Made by a program: the position numbers and the translations under genes
NCBI GenBank assembly: GCA_035443885.1
Contig: DAOMNO010000009.1
Span: 59,900 to 123,899, forward strand
Source: DAOMNO01 sp035443885
GTDB taxonomy: Bacteria; Planctomycetota; Phycisphaerae; Phycisphaerales; SM1A02
Direction: 5' to 3'
Length of the DNA stretch: 64,000 bases
Notes under the pieces: generated by a model
The model's database searches: none
What the model saw: the letters and a program-made list of their open reading frames with translations, nothing else
What the model was told of the DNA's origin: nothing
Shown: piece by piece, positions 24,936 to 33,592 of the stretch
Layout of the letters: each line of letters begins with the position of its first letter
Numbering within the stretch: the first letter of the stretch is position 1

Positions 24936-25823
24936 ATGATTCGCTCGATGACCGGATTCGGCGCAGCGTCCGTTACCGTGAACGGCGCACACTACAGTGT
25001 TGAAATCCGATCGCTGAACAACAAGTATTTCAAAGCGCAGATTCGCCTGCCCGAAGACCTGCAAGGGTTGGAAGCGGAAATCGACGCCGCCCTCTCTCAC
25101 CATTTCAACCGGGGAAGTGTGGTGCTGACGGTGCGTTGCTCGGATTCATCTGCGAATGCTGCGGCACAGATCAACATCAACGCTGTGCAGCGATATCTGG
25201 AGCAGTTGCTCGCCGTGCCGGGCCTCGCACACAACGCTGCCCGCATCGACCTGAGCGCGTTGCTCTCGCTGCCGGGCGTCGTGGTGCCGGGCACGGGCGA
25301 AGAACGCGTGGAACAGGCTCGCGGCGTGCTACTGAAGCTGATCGATCAGGCGTGCGACAAACTCCAGTCCATGCGCCTTCGGGAAGGTCGCTCATTGCAC
25401 GCCGAACTGCATCGGCACTGCGAGATCATTCGCGAGCACCTGAAGGTCATCGTCGAGCGCGTGCCCATCACCGTCGATCTTTATCAACAGCGGCTCCGGC
25501 AGCGCGTCAACGCCCTGCTCATGGACTCCGGCACCACCGTGCGCGATGAAGACCTGCTCCGCGAAGTCGCGTTCTATGCAGAACGATCGGATATCGCGGA
25601 AGAAGTCGCCCGGCTGGGTGGGCATCTCGACCAGTTCCTGGAAATTATCGACGCGGAAGGTGATGAGCCGTCCGGCCGCACGCTGGACTTCCTGACTCAG
25701 GAATTGCTTCGCGAAGCGAATACCATCGGCAGCAAATGTCTGGATGTCGAAGTCAGCCGACGCATCGTCGAGATCAAGGGCGGGATCGACCGCATCAAGG
25801 AACAGGTGCAGAACGTCGAGTAG
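24936..25823 (+). CDS. YicC/YloC family endoribonuclease
   Basis: A 295-residue member of the YicC family, known in E. coli and Bacillus as an endoribonuclease that affects small-RNA turnover. Diagnostic N-terminus MIRSMTGFGAASV starts at ATG 24936, four bases after the secG stop. Further conserved parts: EIRSLNNKYFKAQIRLPEDL, LLMDSGTTVRDEDLLREVAFYAERSDIAEEVARL in consecutive blocks, and the C-terminal GRTLDFLTQELLREANTIGSKCLDVEVSRRIVEIKGGIDRIKEQVQNVE, where the acidic and Arg residues of the active site lie. Full length, nothing odd. Confidence 0.93.
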   Translation: MIRSMTGFGAASVTVNGAHYSVEIRSLNNKYFKAQIRLPEDLQGLEAEIDAALSHHFNRGSVVLTVRCSDSSANAAAQININAVQRYLEQLLAVPGLAHNAARIDLSALLSLPGVVVPGTGEERVEQARGVLLKLIDQACDKLQSMRLREGRSLHAELHRHCEIIREHLKVIVERVPITVDLYQQRLRQRVNALLMDSGTTVRDEDLLREVAFYAERSDIAEEVARLGGHLDQFLEIIDAEGDEPSGRTLDFLTQELLREANTIGSKCLDVEVSRRIVEIKGGIDRIKEQVQNVE

Positions 25824-25864
25824 CGCGCTATCATGACCGTGCCGAGCGCGGCGGAGGCGAGTGC

Positions 25865-26734
25865 ATGAAGAAGGTGCAGACGATTCAAGTGGCAGCATGC
25901 GCAGCAGTTCTTGCGTGCGCGATGAGCCATTCGTCCGCCTTCGCTCAGGATGGCTCACGTCGACAGATTCAGCAGCAACAGCCTCAGCCGCAGGTCATCA
26001 TTCGCGGCAACGGCGTCGTGGTCATCGATGGCGCGGAAATCGTCATCCGCCAGCAGGTGATGCCCAACACGCTGCTGATTCCATCTGATGAAGAGCTTCT
26101 CGCGGTTCCCGTCAGCGACGAAGTTCGCCGACTCGTTGCGCTGTTGGATTCCGATGACTACACAGAGCGCGAACAGGCGATGCAGTCGCTCATCACCACG
26201 CGCGAATCGAATCGTCAGCTTTACGCAGTCCTGGCCGGCAGCGAAGGCCCACTGAGCGTCGAACAGCGGCAGCGCGTACTGGGCGCGCTCATTGAGCGGC
26301 TCATCAACACGCCGCGCGGTGCCTTGGGCATCCGCATGGATACGGGCGGGCCGGGCCGCGAAGTGAATGAAGTCCGCATCGTCGATCTCATTCCGGGCCT
26401 GCCTGCGGAGCGTGTGCTTCGCATCGGCGATCGCATCACACACATCGACGACCAGCCCATCAGCCTCGCAGATGATCTCATCAGCCTTGTGCAGTCTCGC
26501 AGGCCGGGTGAGTCCGTCAATCTGACTGTGCTTCGCCCGAATCTGCCGGGACAGGAGCCGGGCGATACGAAGCTGCACCTGAGCGTCGAACTTGGGTCCA
26601 GCGAACTGCTTGTCGATCCACTCTCAGGCATGCCCACCAGCAGCCGCTTCGACGCGACACGGCGAGCCGAAGCATCCACTGCGGAACTTCGCTTCGGGCC
26701 GCGAACGCGCGAACTGACCCTGCGAAGGCGATGA
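25865..26734 (+). CDS. Exported PDZ-domain protein
   Basis: A 289-residue protein starting at ATG 25865 with a signal peptide (MKKVQTIQVAACAAVLACAM, cleavage near AFAQ), then a Gln/Pro-rich stretch. Residues about 90-160 are helical (LVALLDSDDYTEREQAMQSL, a HEAT-like unit). Residues 165-250 form a PDZ domain (GALGIRMDTG, VDLIPGLPAERVLRIGDRI, THIDDQPISLADDLISLV). No protease active site is seen. It is separated by 41 bp from yicC, so co-transcription is possible. Similar signal-peptide/PDZ proteins occur elsewhere in the window (16181-17548), but the two share little beyond the domain. Confidence 0.78.
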   Translation: MKKVQTIQVAACAAVLACAMSHSSAFAQDGSRRQIQQQQPQPQVIIRGNGVVVIDGAEIVIRQQVMPNTLLIPSDEELLAVPVSDEVRRLVALLDSDDYTEREQAMQSLITTRESNRQLYAVLAGSEGPLSVEQRQRVLGALIERLINTPRGALGIRMDTGGPGREVNEVRIVDLIPGLPAERVLRIGDRITHIDDQPISLADDLISLVQSRRPGESVNLTVLRPNLPGQEPGDTKLHLSVELGSSELLVDPLSGMPTSSRFDATRRAEASTAELRFGPRTRELTLRRR

Positions 26735-26768
26735 CGCAGCACGGGCCGCGTCAGGCTATGCTGCGCCG

Positions 26769-27650
26769 GTGCCCGTCTCTCTGAATGACGCTTCTCAAGT
26801 TGTCGAGCTCTTCCGCGATGCCGCGAATATGCTGCGCACCTCGCCGCTGCGGCGCGGCTGCTGCGTTCATCTTCCATCACGAGGCAGGCTGCTCGCCACG
26901 GGCGATCTGCACGACAACCCGGAGCATCTGCGCCGCATCCTCACCCTCGCGCGGCTGGACGCATCGCCTGCACACCATGTCGTTCTGCACGAAATGATCC
27001 ACGGCGATCGGCACATCAACGGCATGGACTTCAGCTATCGAATGCTGGCCCGCGCTGCGGAACTCGTCGTGCAACATCCGCAGCAGGTTCACCCGCTGCT
27101 GGCGAATCACGAACTGGCGCAAATGACCGGCAAAGGCGTCAGCAAAGGCGCAGGCAACAGCGTTGAACTCTTTAACGCTGCGTTGGAATACGTTTTCAGC
27201 GATGCTTGTGATGACGTGGCACAGGCCATCAACCTGTTCATTCGCGCGATGCCTCTCGCACTCCAAAGCGAAAATGGATCCGCCGGTGGCGTACTGTGCG
27301 CCCACTCTCTGCCGGGTGATTCTTCCATGGCACGATTCGATCTCGACGTACTGGAGCGCGAACTGACCGACGACGATTACGCAGGCCCGAACGGCGCCGC
27401 ATACGCGATGGTCTGGGGGCGGAAGCGAACGGAAGGCACCACGACCGAGCAGCTCGCCGCTCACTGGAACGTCAAGCTGTTCTGCCTCGGCCATGAACAT
27501 GCGGAGACGGGCATCGAAATGCGCGGCAGTCGCATCATCATTCTGAACTCCGATCACGAGCGGGCGTGCGCGTTGCCGATTGATCTGGCTGCAGTGCCCT
27601 CGGCGGAAGAAGCCATGATGATGGCTGTGCCGCTGTCGAGCGTGTCGTAA
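26769..27650 (+). CDS. Metallophosphoesterase
   Basis: A 293-residue calcineurin-like phosphoesterase. Visible metal motifs: ATGDLHDNPEHL (GDxHxx), a variant LLANHELAQ in place of the usual GNHE, LCAHSLPG and GHEHAETG near the C-terminus. The start is GTG at 26769. The Ala in place of the Gly of GNHE is a mild change. Substrate unknown; related proteins act on nucleotides, phosphoproteins or diadenosine polyphosphates. Lies between a PDZ protein gene and tsaB with short gaps, all plus strand. Confidence 0.82.
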   Translation: MPVSLNDASQVVELFRDAANMLRTSPLRRGCCVHLPSRGRLLATGDLHDNPEHLRRILTLARLDASPAHHVVLHEMIHGDRHINGMDFSYRMLARAAELVVQHPQQVHPLLANHELAQMTGKGVSKGAGNSVELFNAALEYVFSDACDDVAQAINLFIRAMPLALQSENGSAGGVLCAHSLPGDSSMARFDLDVLERELTDDDYAGPNGAAYAMVWGRKRTEGTTTEQLAAHWNVKLFCLGHEHAETGIEMRGSRIIILNSDHERACALPIDLAAVPSAEEAMMMAVPLSSVS

Positions 27651-27678
27651 TCGCGCCGTATCATCAGCATTCGCTCTC

Positions 27679-28398
27679 ATGTCCATCATTCTCGCCATTG
27701 AGACTTCGCAACGGACCGGCTCGGTTGCCATGCGCGATCGCGCTGGCACGGTTCATGTCGAGCCGCTCGCACTGGCGACGCGGCATGATGACGACCTGCT
27801 CCCCGCCATCGACCGTCTGCTGAAGCGAGAGGGTCTTTCACCTCATGATCTTGATGAGAATGCCGCCGTGGCGGTGTCGATCGGTCCGGGTGCGTTCACG
27901 GGCCTTCGTATTGCAGTGAGCACTGCAAAGATGATCGCTGAAGCGCGCCGTGTGAAACTCGTCGCTGTGCCCAGCGCGCTGGTCGTAGCGGAATCACTCA
28001 GTGAGACGATTCGCCCCGGCCCGGTATTGATCGCTCTGGCCAGCAAAAATGACACGTTCTGGGCAACCCGGCTTGAATGCGCAAGCGATGGCTGGCGCGT
28101 TGTTGGCACGCCCGGCCTTGTTGATGCGGCCAGCCTGGACCTTTCATCACTCCGCACCGTCGTGTGCGATCAGCATCTGCCGACCGCGGCTCGCTTACGC
28201 TGTGAAGAAGCGGGCGTACTGACAATTGAGCCTCGCTTTGAAGCGGCCGCATGTCTTGCCGTGGCGGCGCGAATGCTGAAGCAAGGCGAGATAACGGACG
28301 CGCTCTCATTGGCGCCGCTGTACCCACGCGAGCCTGAAGCTGTTTCGATCTGGGAACGGCACCGCGCCGGAGCGTCAGACGCGAAATCTGCCCGATAA
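27679..28398 (+). CDS. tsaB: tRNA threonylcarbamoyladenosine biosynthesis protein TsaB
   Basis: Non-catalytic partner of TsaD in forming t6A at position 37 of ANN-decoding tRNAs. The 239-residue protein begins MSIILAIETSQRTGSVAMRD and has HDDDLLPAIDRLL and the family signature SIGPGAFTGLRIAVSTAKM. The C-terminal half is shorter and more variable, as usual. It lacks the complete metal site of TsaD, which separates it from that paralogue. Neither tsaD nor tsaE is in this window. Confidence 0.92.
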   Translation: MSIILAIETSQRTGSVAMRDRAGTVHVEPLALATRHDDDLLPAIDRLLKREGLSPHDLDENAAVAVSIGPGAFTGLRIAVSTAKMIAEARRVKLVAVPSALVVAESLSETIRPGPVLIALASKNDTFWATRLECASDGWRVVGTPGLVDAASLDLSSLRTVVCDQHLPTAARLRCEEAGVLTIEPRFEAAACLAVAARMLKQGEITDALSLAPLYPREPEAVSIWERHRAGASDAKSAR

Positions 28399-28579
28399 TT
28401 GCCGCCATGCAAGCGCGCGTTCGCACGCGCTGGCGTATCGCGCGCTTTGTGCCGGTTATGCCGTCTGGTAAATCGGGGCAGACCTGAAGTTCACGTTGCG
28501 CTGTTCCGATGGATGCAGCATGCGCGGGTCGTTCGCGGCCCGACTTCGGCGCGGCGTGCCGCGCAGGGAGGCAGAGACG

Positions 28580-29179
28580 ATGAACAAGCAGAGTGCACAG
28601 CAGACACAATGGATGGACAAGCAGATCTTCACCACCGGTGAAGCTGCGGAAATCTGCAATGTGTCGCAACAGACGATCATCCGCTGCTTCGACAGCGGCC
28701 GCCTTCAGGGGTTCCGCGTTCCCGGCTCGCGATTTCGGCGCATCCCACGGGCCGAGTTGCTCCGCTTCATGAAAGCGAACGACATCCCCACCGACGGCTT
28801 TGAAAGCGCGGTGCGTCGCGTTCTTGTCGTTGATGACGACCCCGCCATCGTTGAAATGTTCCAGGATGTGCTGGCGCGCGATGAACGCTTCGACGTGCGC
28901 ACCGCCTCGTGCGGCTACGACGCGGGACTCCTCACCGAACAGTTCAGGCCGCACATCATTCTGCTCGACTACATGCTGCCTGACGTAAACGGCAACCTTG
29001 TCTGCCAGCGCATCAAAACCAGTCCGGAGCTTCGCGAGACGCGCATCATCATCGTGTCGGGGGTTGTCTCGCAGGAAGAAATCGATTCGCTCGGCCGCGC
29101 CGGTGCAGATGCCTTCCTGAAGAAGCCCATCAACATCGAGCAGCTCATGAGCAAGATGACCGAGCTGCTCGAAGCGTGA
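28580..29179 (+). CDS. Response regulator with N-terminal excisionase-like HTH
   Basis: A 199-residue protein. Residues about 14-66 are a MerR/excisionase-type DNA-binding domain (QIFTTGEAAEICNVSQQTII, RCFDSGRLQGFRVPGSRFRR). Residues 80-199 form a receiver domain: VLVVDDDPAI (acidic pocket at 85-87), ILLDYMLPD with the phospho-acceptor Asp at 130, SG at the switch and FLKKP. Start ATG at 28580 follows GGGAGG. HTH before the receiver reverses the usual order. The neighbouring HDOD-kinase gene begins 37 bp downstream, so the pair may form a two-component system. The 181 bp before the gene contain GC-rich repeats but no gene. Confidence 0.88.
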   Translation: MNKQSAQQTQWMDKQIFTTGEAAEICNVSQQTIIRCFDSGRLQGFRVPGSRFRRIPRAELLRFMKANDIPTDGFESAVRRVLVVDDDPAIVEMFQDVLARDERFDVRTASCGYDAGLLTEQFRPHIILLDYMLPDVNGNLVCQRIKTSPELRETRIIIVSGVVSQEEIDSLGRAGADAFLKKPINIEQLMSKMTELLEA

Positions 29180-29216
29180 TTCGCATGTCGAGCTTCATCA
29201 ACCCCTGATACATTCC

Positions 29217-31601
29217 ATGCAGCGCGATGCGGATCAAGCCCGGCGAGTGGAACTTGTGCTGCAGCAGCTTGATGCGCTGCCCACGCTCAGCCCCATCGCC
29301 GTCCGCATCGTCGAACTGACCACGGATGAGCGCGCCCGCGCGGAAGATGTGATTGAACTCGTCAGCTCCGACCCCGCGCTGGCAGGCCGCGTGCTGCAGG
29401 CCAGCCGTCGCGCCGATCGCGCACGAGGTGAACACATCACGACGGTCGATCGCGCGGTGCTTCATCTGGGTTTCGACGCTGTCCGCAGCGCAGCGTTGTC
29501 GCTTCAGGTCTTTGAACTTTTCGACGGTCAGATCGACACCGCTGCGGAACGCACCGCGGATGCCCCCGCCTCTTCTCCCATCAGCGGCTTCGATCGCATC
29601 GGCTTCTGGCGTCACTGCCTCGCCACCGCCTGTCTCAGTCAACTGCTGGCTTCTCGCTGCCGAGCGCACCGCCTCAATCCTGCGGAAGCGTTCCTGGCGG
29701 GTCTGCTGCATGATCTTGGCGCGCTCGCGCTGCATGTCGTGCTGCCGCGAAGCATGGATCGCGTCTGCCGCATCGCAGAATCACAAGGTCTTTCACTCGG
29801 CGCTGCCTGCGCCGCAGTCATCGGCGTTCCAGTAACCACCGCGGGCAAGCGTCTTGCAGAGCGATGGCGATTGCCGCGATCGCTGACGGATGTGCTCTGG
29901 CTGCATGGCCAGCGATACGACTCGCTTCCCGATCTGCCGCATCGCCCGCTCATCGCGCTGGTTACACTTGCGGACATGCTCGCCCGCGCTCGGTACATTC
30001 CCTTTGCAGGGCATGGGCCTCGCGATGAATCCGCCGACGAACTCTGCGAACGACTGGGGCTTGATCGCAACGATACCGACGCCGCTGCGGAACAGCTTGC
30101 CGCCGCCGTGGCGCAGCGGATGCGTGTGCTGGGCCTGGACGAATGCGAAGAAGCTTCGCCTGATGCGCTGCTTCGCGCGCTGGGGCGTGCGAATCAATCG
30201 CTGGGGCGCACACAGGCGGAGCTTCGCCGGCGCGCCGAAGTATCGCATCGCCTCAGCCGCACACTGGAGCGCATCATTCGCTTTCACGAATCAACCGCTT
30301 CCGACGACTCGCTGATCACCGTGCTCGAGCGCGTCGTGCAGTCAGCTCGCGAAACATTCATGCCGCCCGCAGAAATCAGTGGCGGTTTCTGCGCCATGCT
30401 CGTGCGCGAAACCGCCAGCCGCGAGATCACCGCTGAATCGTGGCAGCTCATTCAGTTCAACAGTGAAAGCCGCGCCATGCGAAGCGATCTCGTTACGCTC
30501 CCCGGCGAATCACTCCAGCCCGGCGGGGCGCACGTCTTCGACGATGCAGCCCAGCTCTCAGTCCGTTCGCTGGGGCTGCTGCCGTGGCTGACGGATTACC
30601 TGGGCGATGCGCGCGACCTGCGCGATGTGCGATTGCTTCCGCTTCGCAGCGGCGGCGAGTGTATCGCTGTGCTGCTGCATGAAGGCGCACCCGACGCCGA
30701 CGCTGGCAACGCGCGGCGCAGCGATCTGCAGGCAATGACCAGCATGTGGGCCAGAGCCATCTCTTCCGCGATTCAGCAGGACGCCGTTCAACGCCTGGGC
30801 GAAGAACTCGCTGACGCGAATCGCATGTTGATCGAGATGCAGGACGCACTCGCGAGAAAGCAGGCCGCCGCCGCGCTGGGTGAAGTCATTGCCGGCGCGG
30901 CACATGAGATGAACAACCCGCTGACGATCATCAGCGGCCGCTGCCAGCAGTTGGCGAGCGATCTCGCCGGTTCCACCCACGCGAACATCGCATCGCAGGT
31001 CGCGGCTCAGGCCCATCGACTTAGCGACATGCTCAGCGCGCTGCGCGAAATGGCGGAAGCCGCCATGCCACGGCGGCAGGATTTCAACCTCGCTGAGGTG
31101 GTTCAGAGAGCGGTGGACAAGTTCCGAGAACCCGCCAACAGCAAGATCGGGGCAAATCCTTCGATGACCGTGCTTGTGCCATCGGACCTGCCGCTGGTGC
31201 ATCTCGACCCCTCGTTTGTACAGCGCGCGCTTGAAGAGTTGATCCGCAACGCGCAGGAATCGAAAGGTTCGCGCCATATCGAAGTGGTCGTTCAAATCGA
31301 GGCTCCGGATGACCGATTGATGATCCGGATCAGGGATGACGGAGCAGGATTGAGTCCGCATGCCCTGACCCACGCCTTCGAGCCGTTCTTCAGCGAGAAG
31401 CCCGCCGGTCGGCAACCAGGCCTCGGCCTTTCCCGCGCAAGACGGTTCGTGCAGGCACACGGCGGCGTGCTCACGCTGACCAACGTGCCGAAGTCAGCAG
31501 GCGCGGGAGAGACCACCGTGGGCGGGGCCGAAGCGACGATTCGCTTCGATCACTGGAAGGCCGCGCAGCACAGTGCGCCGCCTGCACGAAAGGCTGCGTA
31601 A
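29217..31601 (+). CDS. HDOD domain - sensor histidine kinase hybrid
   Basis: A 794-residue signalling protein. N-terminal HDOD domain at about 12-225: LVLQQLDALPTLSPIAVRIV, DVIELVSSDPALAGRVLQAS, AVLHLGFDAVRSAALSLQVF, EAFLAGLLHDLGALAL. The middle, about 330-530, is a probable GAF-like sensor. The kinase core follows: a coiled coil (RLGEELADANRMLIEMQDAL), the phospho-acceptor His at 563 in GAAHEMNNPLTIISGRCQQL, then the N box LEELIRNAQESKGS, the G box IRDDGAGLSPHALTHAFEPF and GLGLSRARRFVQAHGG. No transmembrane segment, so cytoplasmic. Probable partner of the HTH-REC regulator upstream; the REC protein downstream is another candidate. Confidence 0.88.
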   Translation: MQRDADQARRVELVLQQLDALPTLSPIAVRIVELTTDERARAEDVIELVSSDPALAGRVLQASRRADRARGEHITTVDRAVLHLGFDAVRSAALSLQVFELFDGQIDTAAERTADAPASSPISGFDRIGFWRHCLATACLSQLLASRCRAHRLNPAEAFLAGLLHDLGALALHVVLPRSMDRVCRIAESQGLSLGAACAAVIGVPVTTAGKRLAERWRLPRSLTDVLWLHGQRYDSLPDLPHRPLIALVTLADMLARARYIPFAGHGPRDESADELCERLGLDRNDTDAAAEQLAAAVAQRMRVLGLDECEEASPDALLRALGRANQSLGRTQAELRRRAEVSHRLSRTLERIIRFHESTASDDSLITVLERVVQSARETFMPPAEISGGFCAMLVRETASREITAESWQLIQFNSESRAMRSDLVTLPGESLQPGGAHVFDDAAQLSVRSLGLLPWLTDYLGDARDLRDVRLLPLRSGGECIAVLLHEGAPDADAGNARRSDLQAMTSMWARAISSAIQQDAVQRLGEELADANRMLIEMQDALARKQAAAALGEVIAGAAHEMNNPLTIISGRCQQLASDLAGSTHANIASQVAAQAHRLSDMLSALREMAEAAMPRRQDFNLAEVVQRAVDKFREPANSKIGANPSMTVLVPSDLPLVHLDPSFVQRALEELIRNAQESKGSRHIEVVVQIEAPDDRLMIRIRDDGAGLSPHALTHAFEPFFSEKPAGRQPGLGLSRARRFVQAHGGVLTLTNVPKSAGAGETTVGGAEATIRFDHWKAAQHSAPPARKAA

Positions 31602-31658
31602 GCCGACACGAACGATCAACCGACGCGCTTGAAATGACGATCTGGGAACCCGCGGATC

Positions 31659-32846
31659 ATGGAACCACTCGACCAGCAGATTGACGAAGCGCTCAAGGAT
31701 GCACGCCCCCGAACGGGTCCGGCGAGAATCCTCATCGCTGCGGACGAAGCGATGTGCAGCGAGGACATGGTCGCCGCGCTCCGCTGCAAAGGCCATGAAA
31801 TCGTCCGCGTGGTTCAACTGAAGGACAGCGTGAGGCTGCTTCAGGCACAGCAGTTTGAGATTCTCCTGCTCGATCCTGATCTGCCGGATGGCGACGGCTT
31901 CGACATGCTCAGCACGGAAGCCAAGCCCCACTGCTGCTGGAAGACCATTATTCTCTCACACGAAAACACTGCCCAGGCCGCCATCCGCGCCATGCGATGC
32001 GGCGCCGTTGATTTTCTCTGCCCGTCCGCTTCGACCGCCGACAATGCAACGGAGCTTGTCGATCGCGTTGAGGCCGCGCTGCACACCGCACGCGCGCACC
32101 GCAGCCGCGAAGAGCGACTGGATCGCCTCAAGCGAATCTGCCGCGAGTTGAACATCGCTCGACATCAGATATCCGAGCAGATCGACGTGCTCTGCCATGA
32201 CCTCGTCTGCGCCTATCAGGAAGCGAATGCACAGCTTGATGACGTGGCGATGGCGACTGAGTTCCGCACGCTGGTACGGCAGGAGCTTGATGTCGAAGAC
32301 CTGCTGCGAACCACGCTGGAATATACGCTGACGAAAACCGGCCCCACGAACGCTGCGGTGTTCCTGTTTGAAGGCCGCGAACATGCCACGGATTCCTCAG
32401 GCTTCGGTCTCGGCGCGTATGTGAACTACGACTGTCCGCGCGAATCCGTCGCAGGCGTGCTCGATCGGCTCTGCCATGCCATCTGCCCCCAGATGGAAGC
32501 CGAACCAGAAATCGTCGCCTTCGATGACGCCGCAGAGTTCGCAGAATGGCTCGGCATGGAGTCCGGCATGCTTTGCGAATCGCAGGTCATCGCCTTCTCA
32601 TGCAAGCATGAAGGTGAATGCCTCGCCGTTGTCGTGCTGTTCCGCGCCAAGTCCAACCCGTTCCCCGATGAACTCGGCGATGTCATTGACACGCTTCGCC
32701 CCATCTTCGCAGAACAGCTCGCGCGGGTCGTTCATGTGCATCATCGCGCAAGACCGCAATGGCCCAAGGAAGCCCCCGGCGGCTGCGAAGACGACGAGTT
32801 CGGCTTCGATGAACATGGCTTCGGCTTCGGCGGCCTCGCTGCCTGA
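31659..32846 (+). CDS. Receiver-domain protein with helical and GAF-like C-terminal part
   Basis: A 395-residue protein. Residues 22-140 form a receiver domain: RILIAADEAMCSEDMVAAL, the phospho-acceptor Asp at 72 in LLLDPDLPDGDGFD, KTIILSHENTAQAAIRAMRCGAVDF. The first acidic-pocket position is AADE, weaker than the usual DDD. Then a long helix (REERLDRLKRICRELNIARHQI) and an alpha/beta sensor region (RTTLEYTLTKTGPTNAAVFL). The C-terminal 20 residues are Gly/Phe/Asp rich (DEFGFDEHGFGFGG). No output DNA-binding domain. Third gene of the signalling cluster, 57 bp after the HDOD kinase. Confidence 0.8.
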   Translation: MEPLDQQIDEALKDARPRTGPARILIAADEAMCSEDMVAALRCKGHEIVRVVQLKDSVRLLQAQQFEILLLDPDLPDGDGFDMLSTEAKPHCCWKTIILSHENTAQAAIRAMRCGAVDFLCPSASTADNATELVDRVEAALHTARAHRSREERLDRLKRICRELNIARHQISEQIDVLCHDLVCAYQEANAQLDDVAMATEFRTLVRQELDVEDLLRTTLEYTLTKTGPTNAAVFLFEGREHATDSSGFGLGAYVNYDCPRESVAGVLDRLCHAICPQMEAEPEIVAFDDAAEFAEWLGMESGMLCESQVIAFSCKHEGECLAVVVLFRAKSNPFPDELGDVIDTLRPIFAEQLARVVHVHHRARPQWPKEAPGGCEDDEFGFDEHGFGFGGLAA

Positions 32847-32882
32847 CTCCCCCGCTGCGCCCCCACGTGTGCCACCAACGCT

Positions 32883-32916
32883 TTGACGTTTCGACGTTTT
32901 GACGTTGTGATGTCGT
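32883..32916. repeat. Short imperfect tandem repeat, GACGTTTT-like
   Basis: Four to five head-to-tail copies of an 8-9-bp word (TTTGACG, TTTCGACG, TTTTGACG, TTGTGATG) fill the space just before the BFD-like gene. Its style matches other simple repeats in intergenic DNA of this window. Confidence 0.5.
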
Positions 32917-32917
32917 C

Positions 32918-33199
32918 ATGGACCCTGATGACAACGTATGCCTGTGTTACCGCGTCAGCCTGCGAAAGCTGGTAACGTATATGAACGTGGAGAAGCCCGA
33001 AGTCGCTTCGCAGCTCAGCGAGTGCTTCGGCGCGGGCACCGGCTGTCAATGGTGCGTGCCATTCCTCAAAAAGCTGCACACGCAGTGGCGCCAAGGTGAA
33101 ACGCCTGATCTGCCTATCTCGCCTGAAACCTACGCGGCGCGCCGGCGCGATTATAAAACCTCCGGCAAGCGCGATGACGCCGCCGAACGAGGGGAGTGA
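32918..33199 (+). CDS. BFD-like [2Fe-2S] binding protein
   Basis: A 93-residue protein whose first 60 residues match the bacterioferritin-associated ferredoxin-like fold: VCLCYRVSLRKLVTYM with Cys 8 and 10, then GCQWCVPFLKKL with Cys 43 and 46. Four cysteines in this C-x-C ... C-x2-C pattern bind a 2Fe-2S cluster in known members. The basic, disordered tail (YAARRRDYKTSGKRDDAAER) is extra. Partner unknown; relatives help iron release from bacterioferritin, act as NirB/NasA modules or regulate copper. No bacterioferritin gene is nearby. It follows the receiver protein gene by 71 bp. Confidence 0.75.
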   Translation: MDPDDNVCLCYRVSLRKLVTYMNVEKPEVASQLSECFGAGTGCQWCVPFLKKLHTQWRQGETPDLPISPETYAARRRDYKTSGKRDDAAERGE

Positions 33200-33223
33200 T
33201 AACACACGGGCTACCCGGCGCGA

Positions 33224-33592
33224 TCACATGGCATAGCGACGCACGACATCGAAGATGATCGGAATGCGGTCGCGGTACAGCGCGATACAGACAATCACCG
33301 CTGCGATCCACGTAACCAGCATGATCGCGCGAGGCCGCCGTGCAAGCAGCAGCACTGCTGATGCGCCGCCTGCGATCACCAGCGCGTACGCCATCACACG
33401 CACCGTGCGCGAATGCTGATTGACCCAGAGTGCATCAATCCGCCAACGCGGCGGCGGACCGATCAGTTCCAGACACAGGATGAAGGCAAACAAACCCAGC
33501 AGCGTGGTGAGGATCGCCAGTTGCATGAAGCGGTCGTGCAGCAGGGCCGCCATGCCGCGAACACCCTTGCGCCTGCGCTTCCGGCGGGCCAT
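33224..33592 (-). CDS. Membrane protein of unknown function, coupled to hslV
   Basis: A 122-residue protein with a very basic N-terminus (MARRKRRRKGVRG) and three hydrophobic stretches: LAILTTLLGLFAFILCLEL, VMAYALVIAGGASAVLLLA and AIMLVTWIAAVIVCIALY. Its ATG directly follows the TGA of hslV, so the genes are almost certainly co-translated. No family recognised. The positive-inside rule places the basic N-terminus in the cytoplasm. Confidence 0.7.
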   Translation of the reverse strand: MARRKRRRKGVRGMAALLHDRFMQLAILTTLLGLFAFILCLELIGPPPRWRIDALWVNQHSRTVRVMAYALVIAGGASAVLLLARRPRAIMLVTWIAAVIVCIALYRDRIPIIFDVVRRYAM

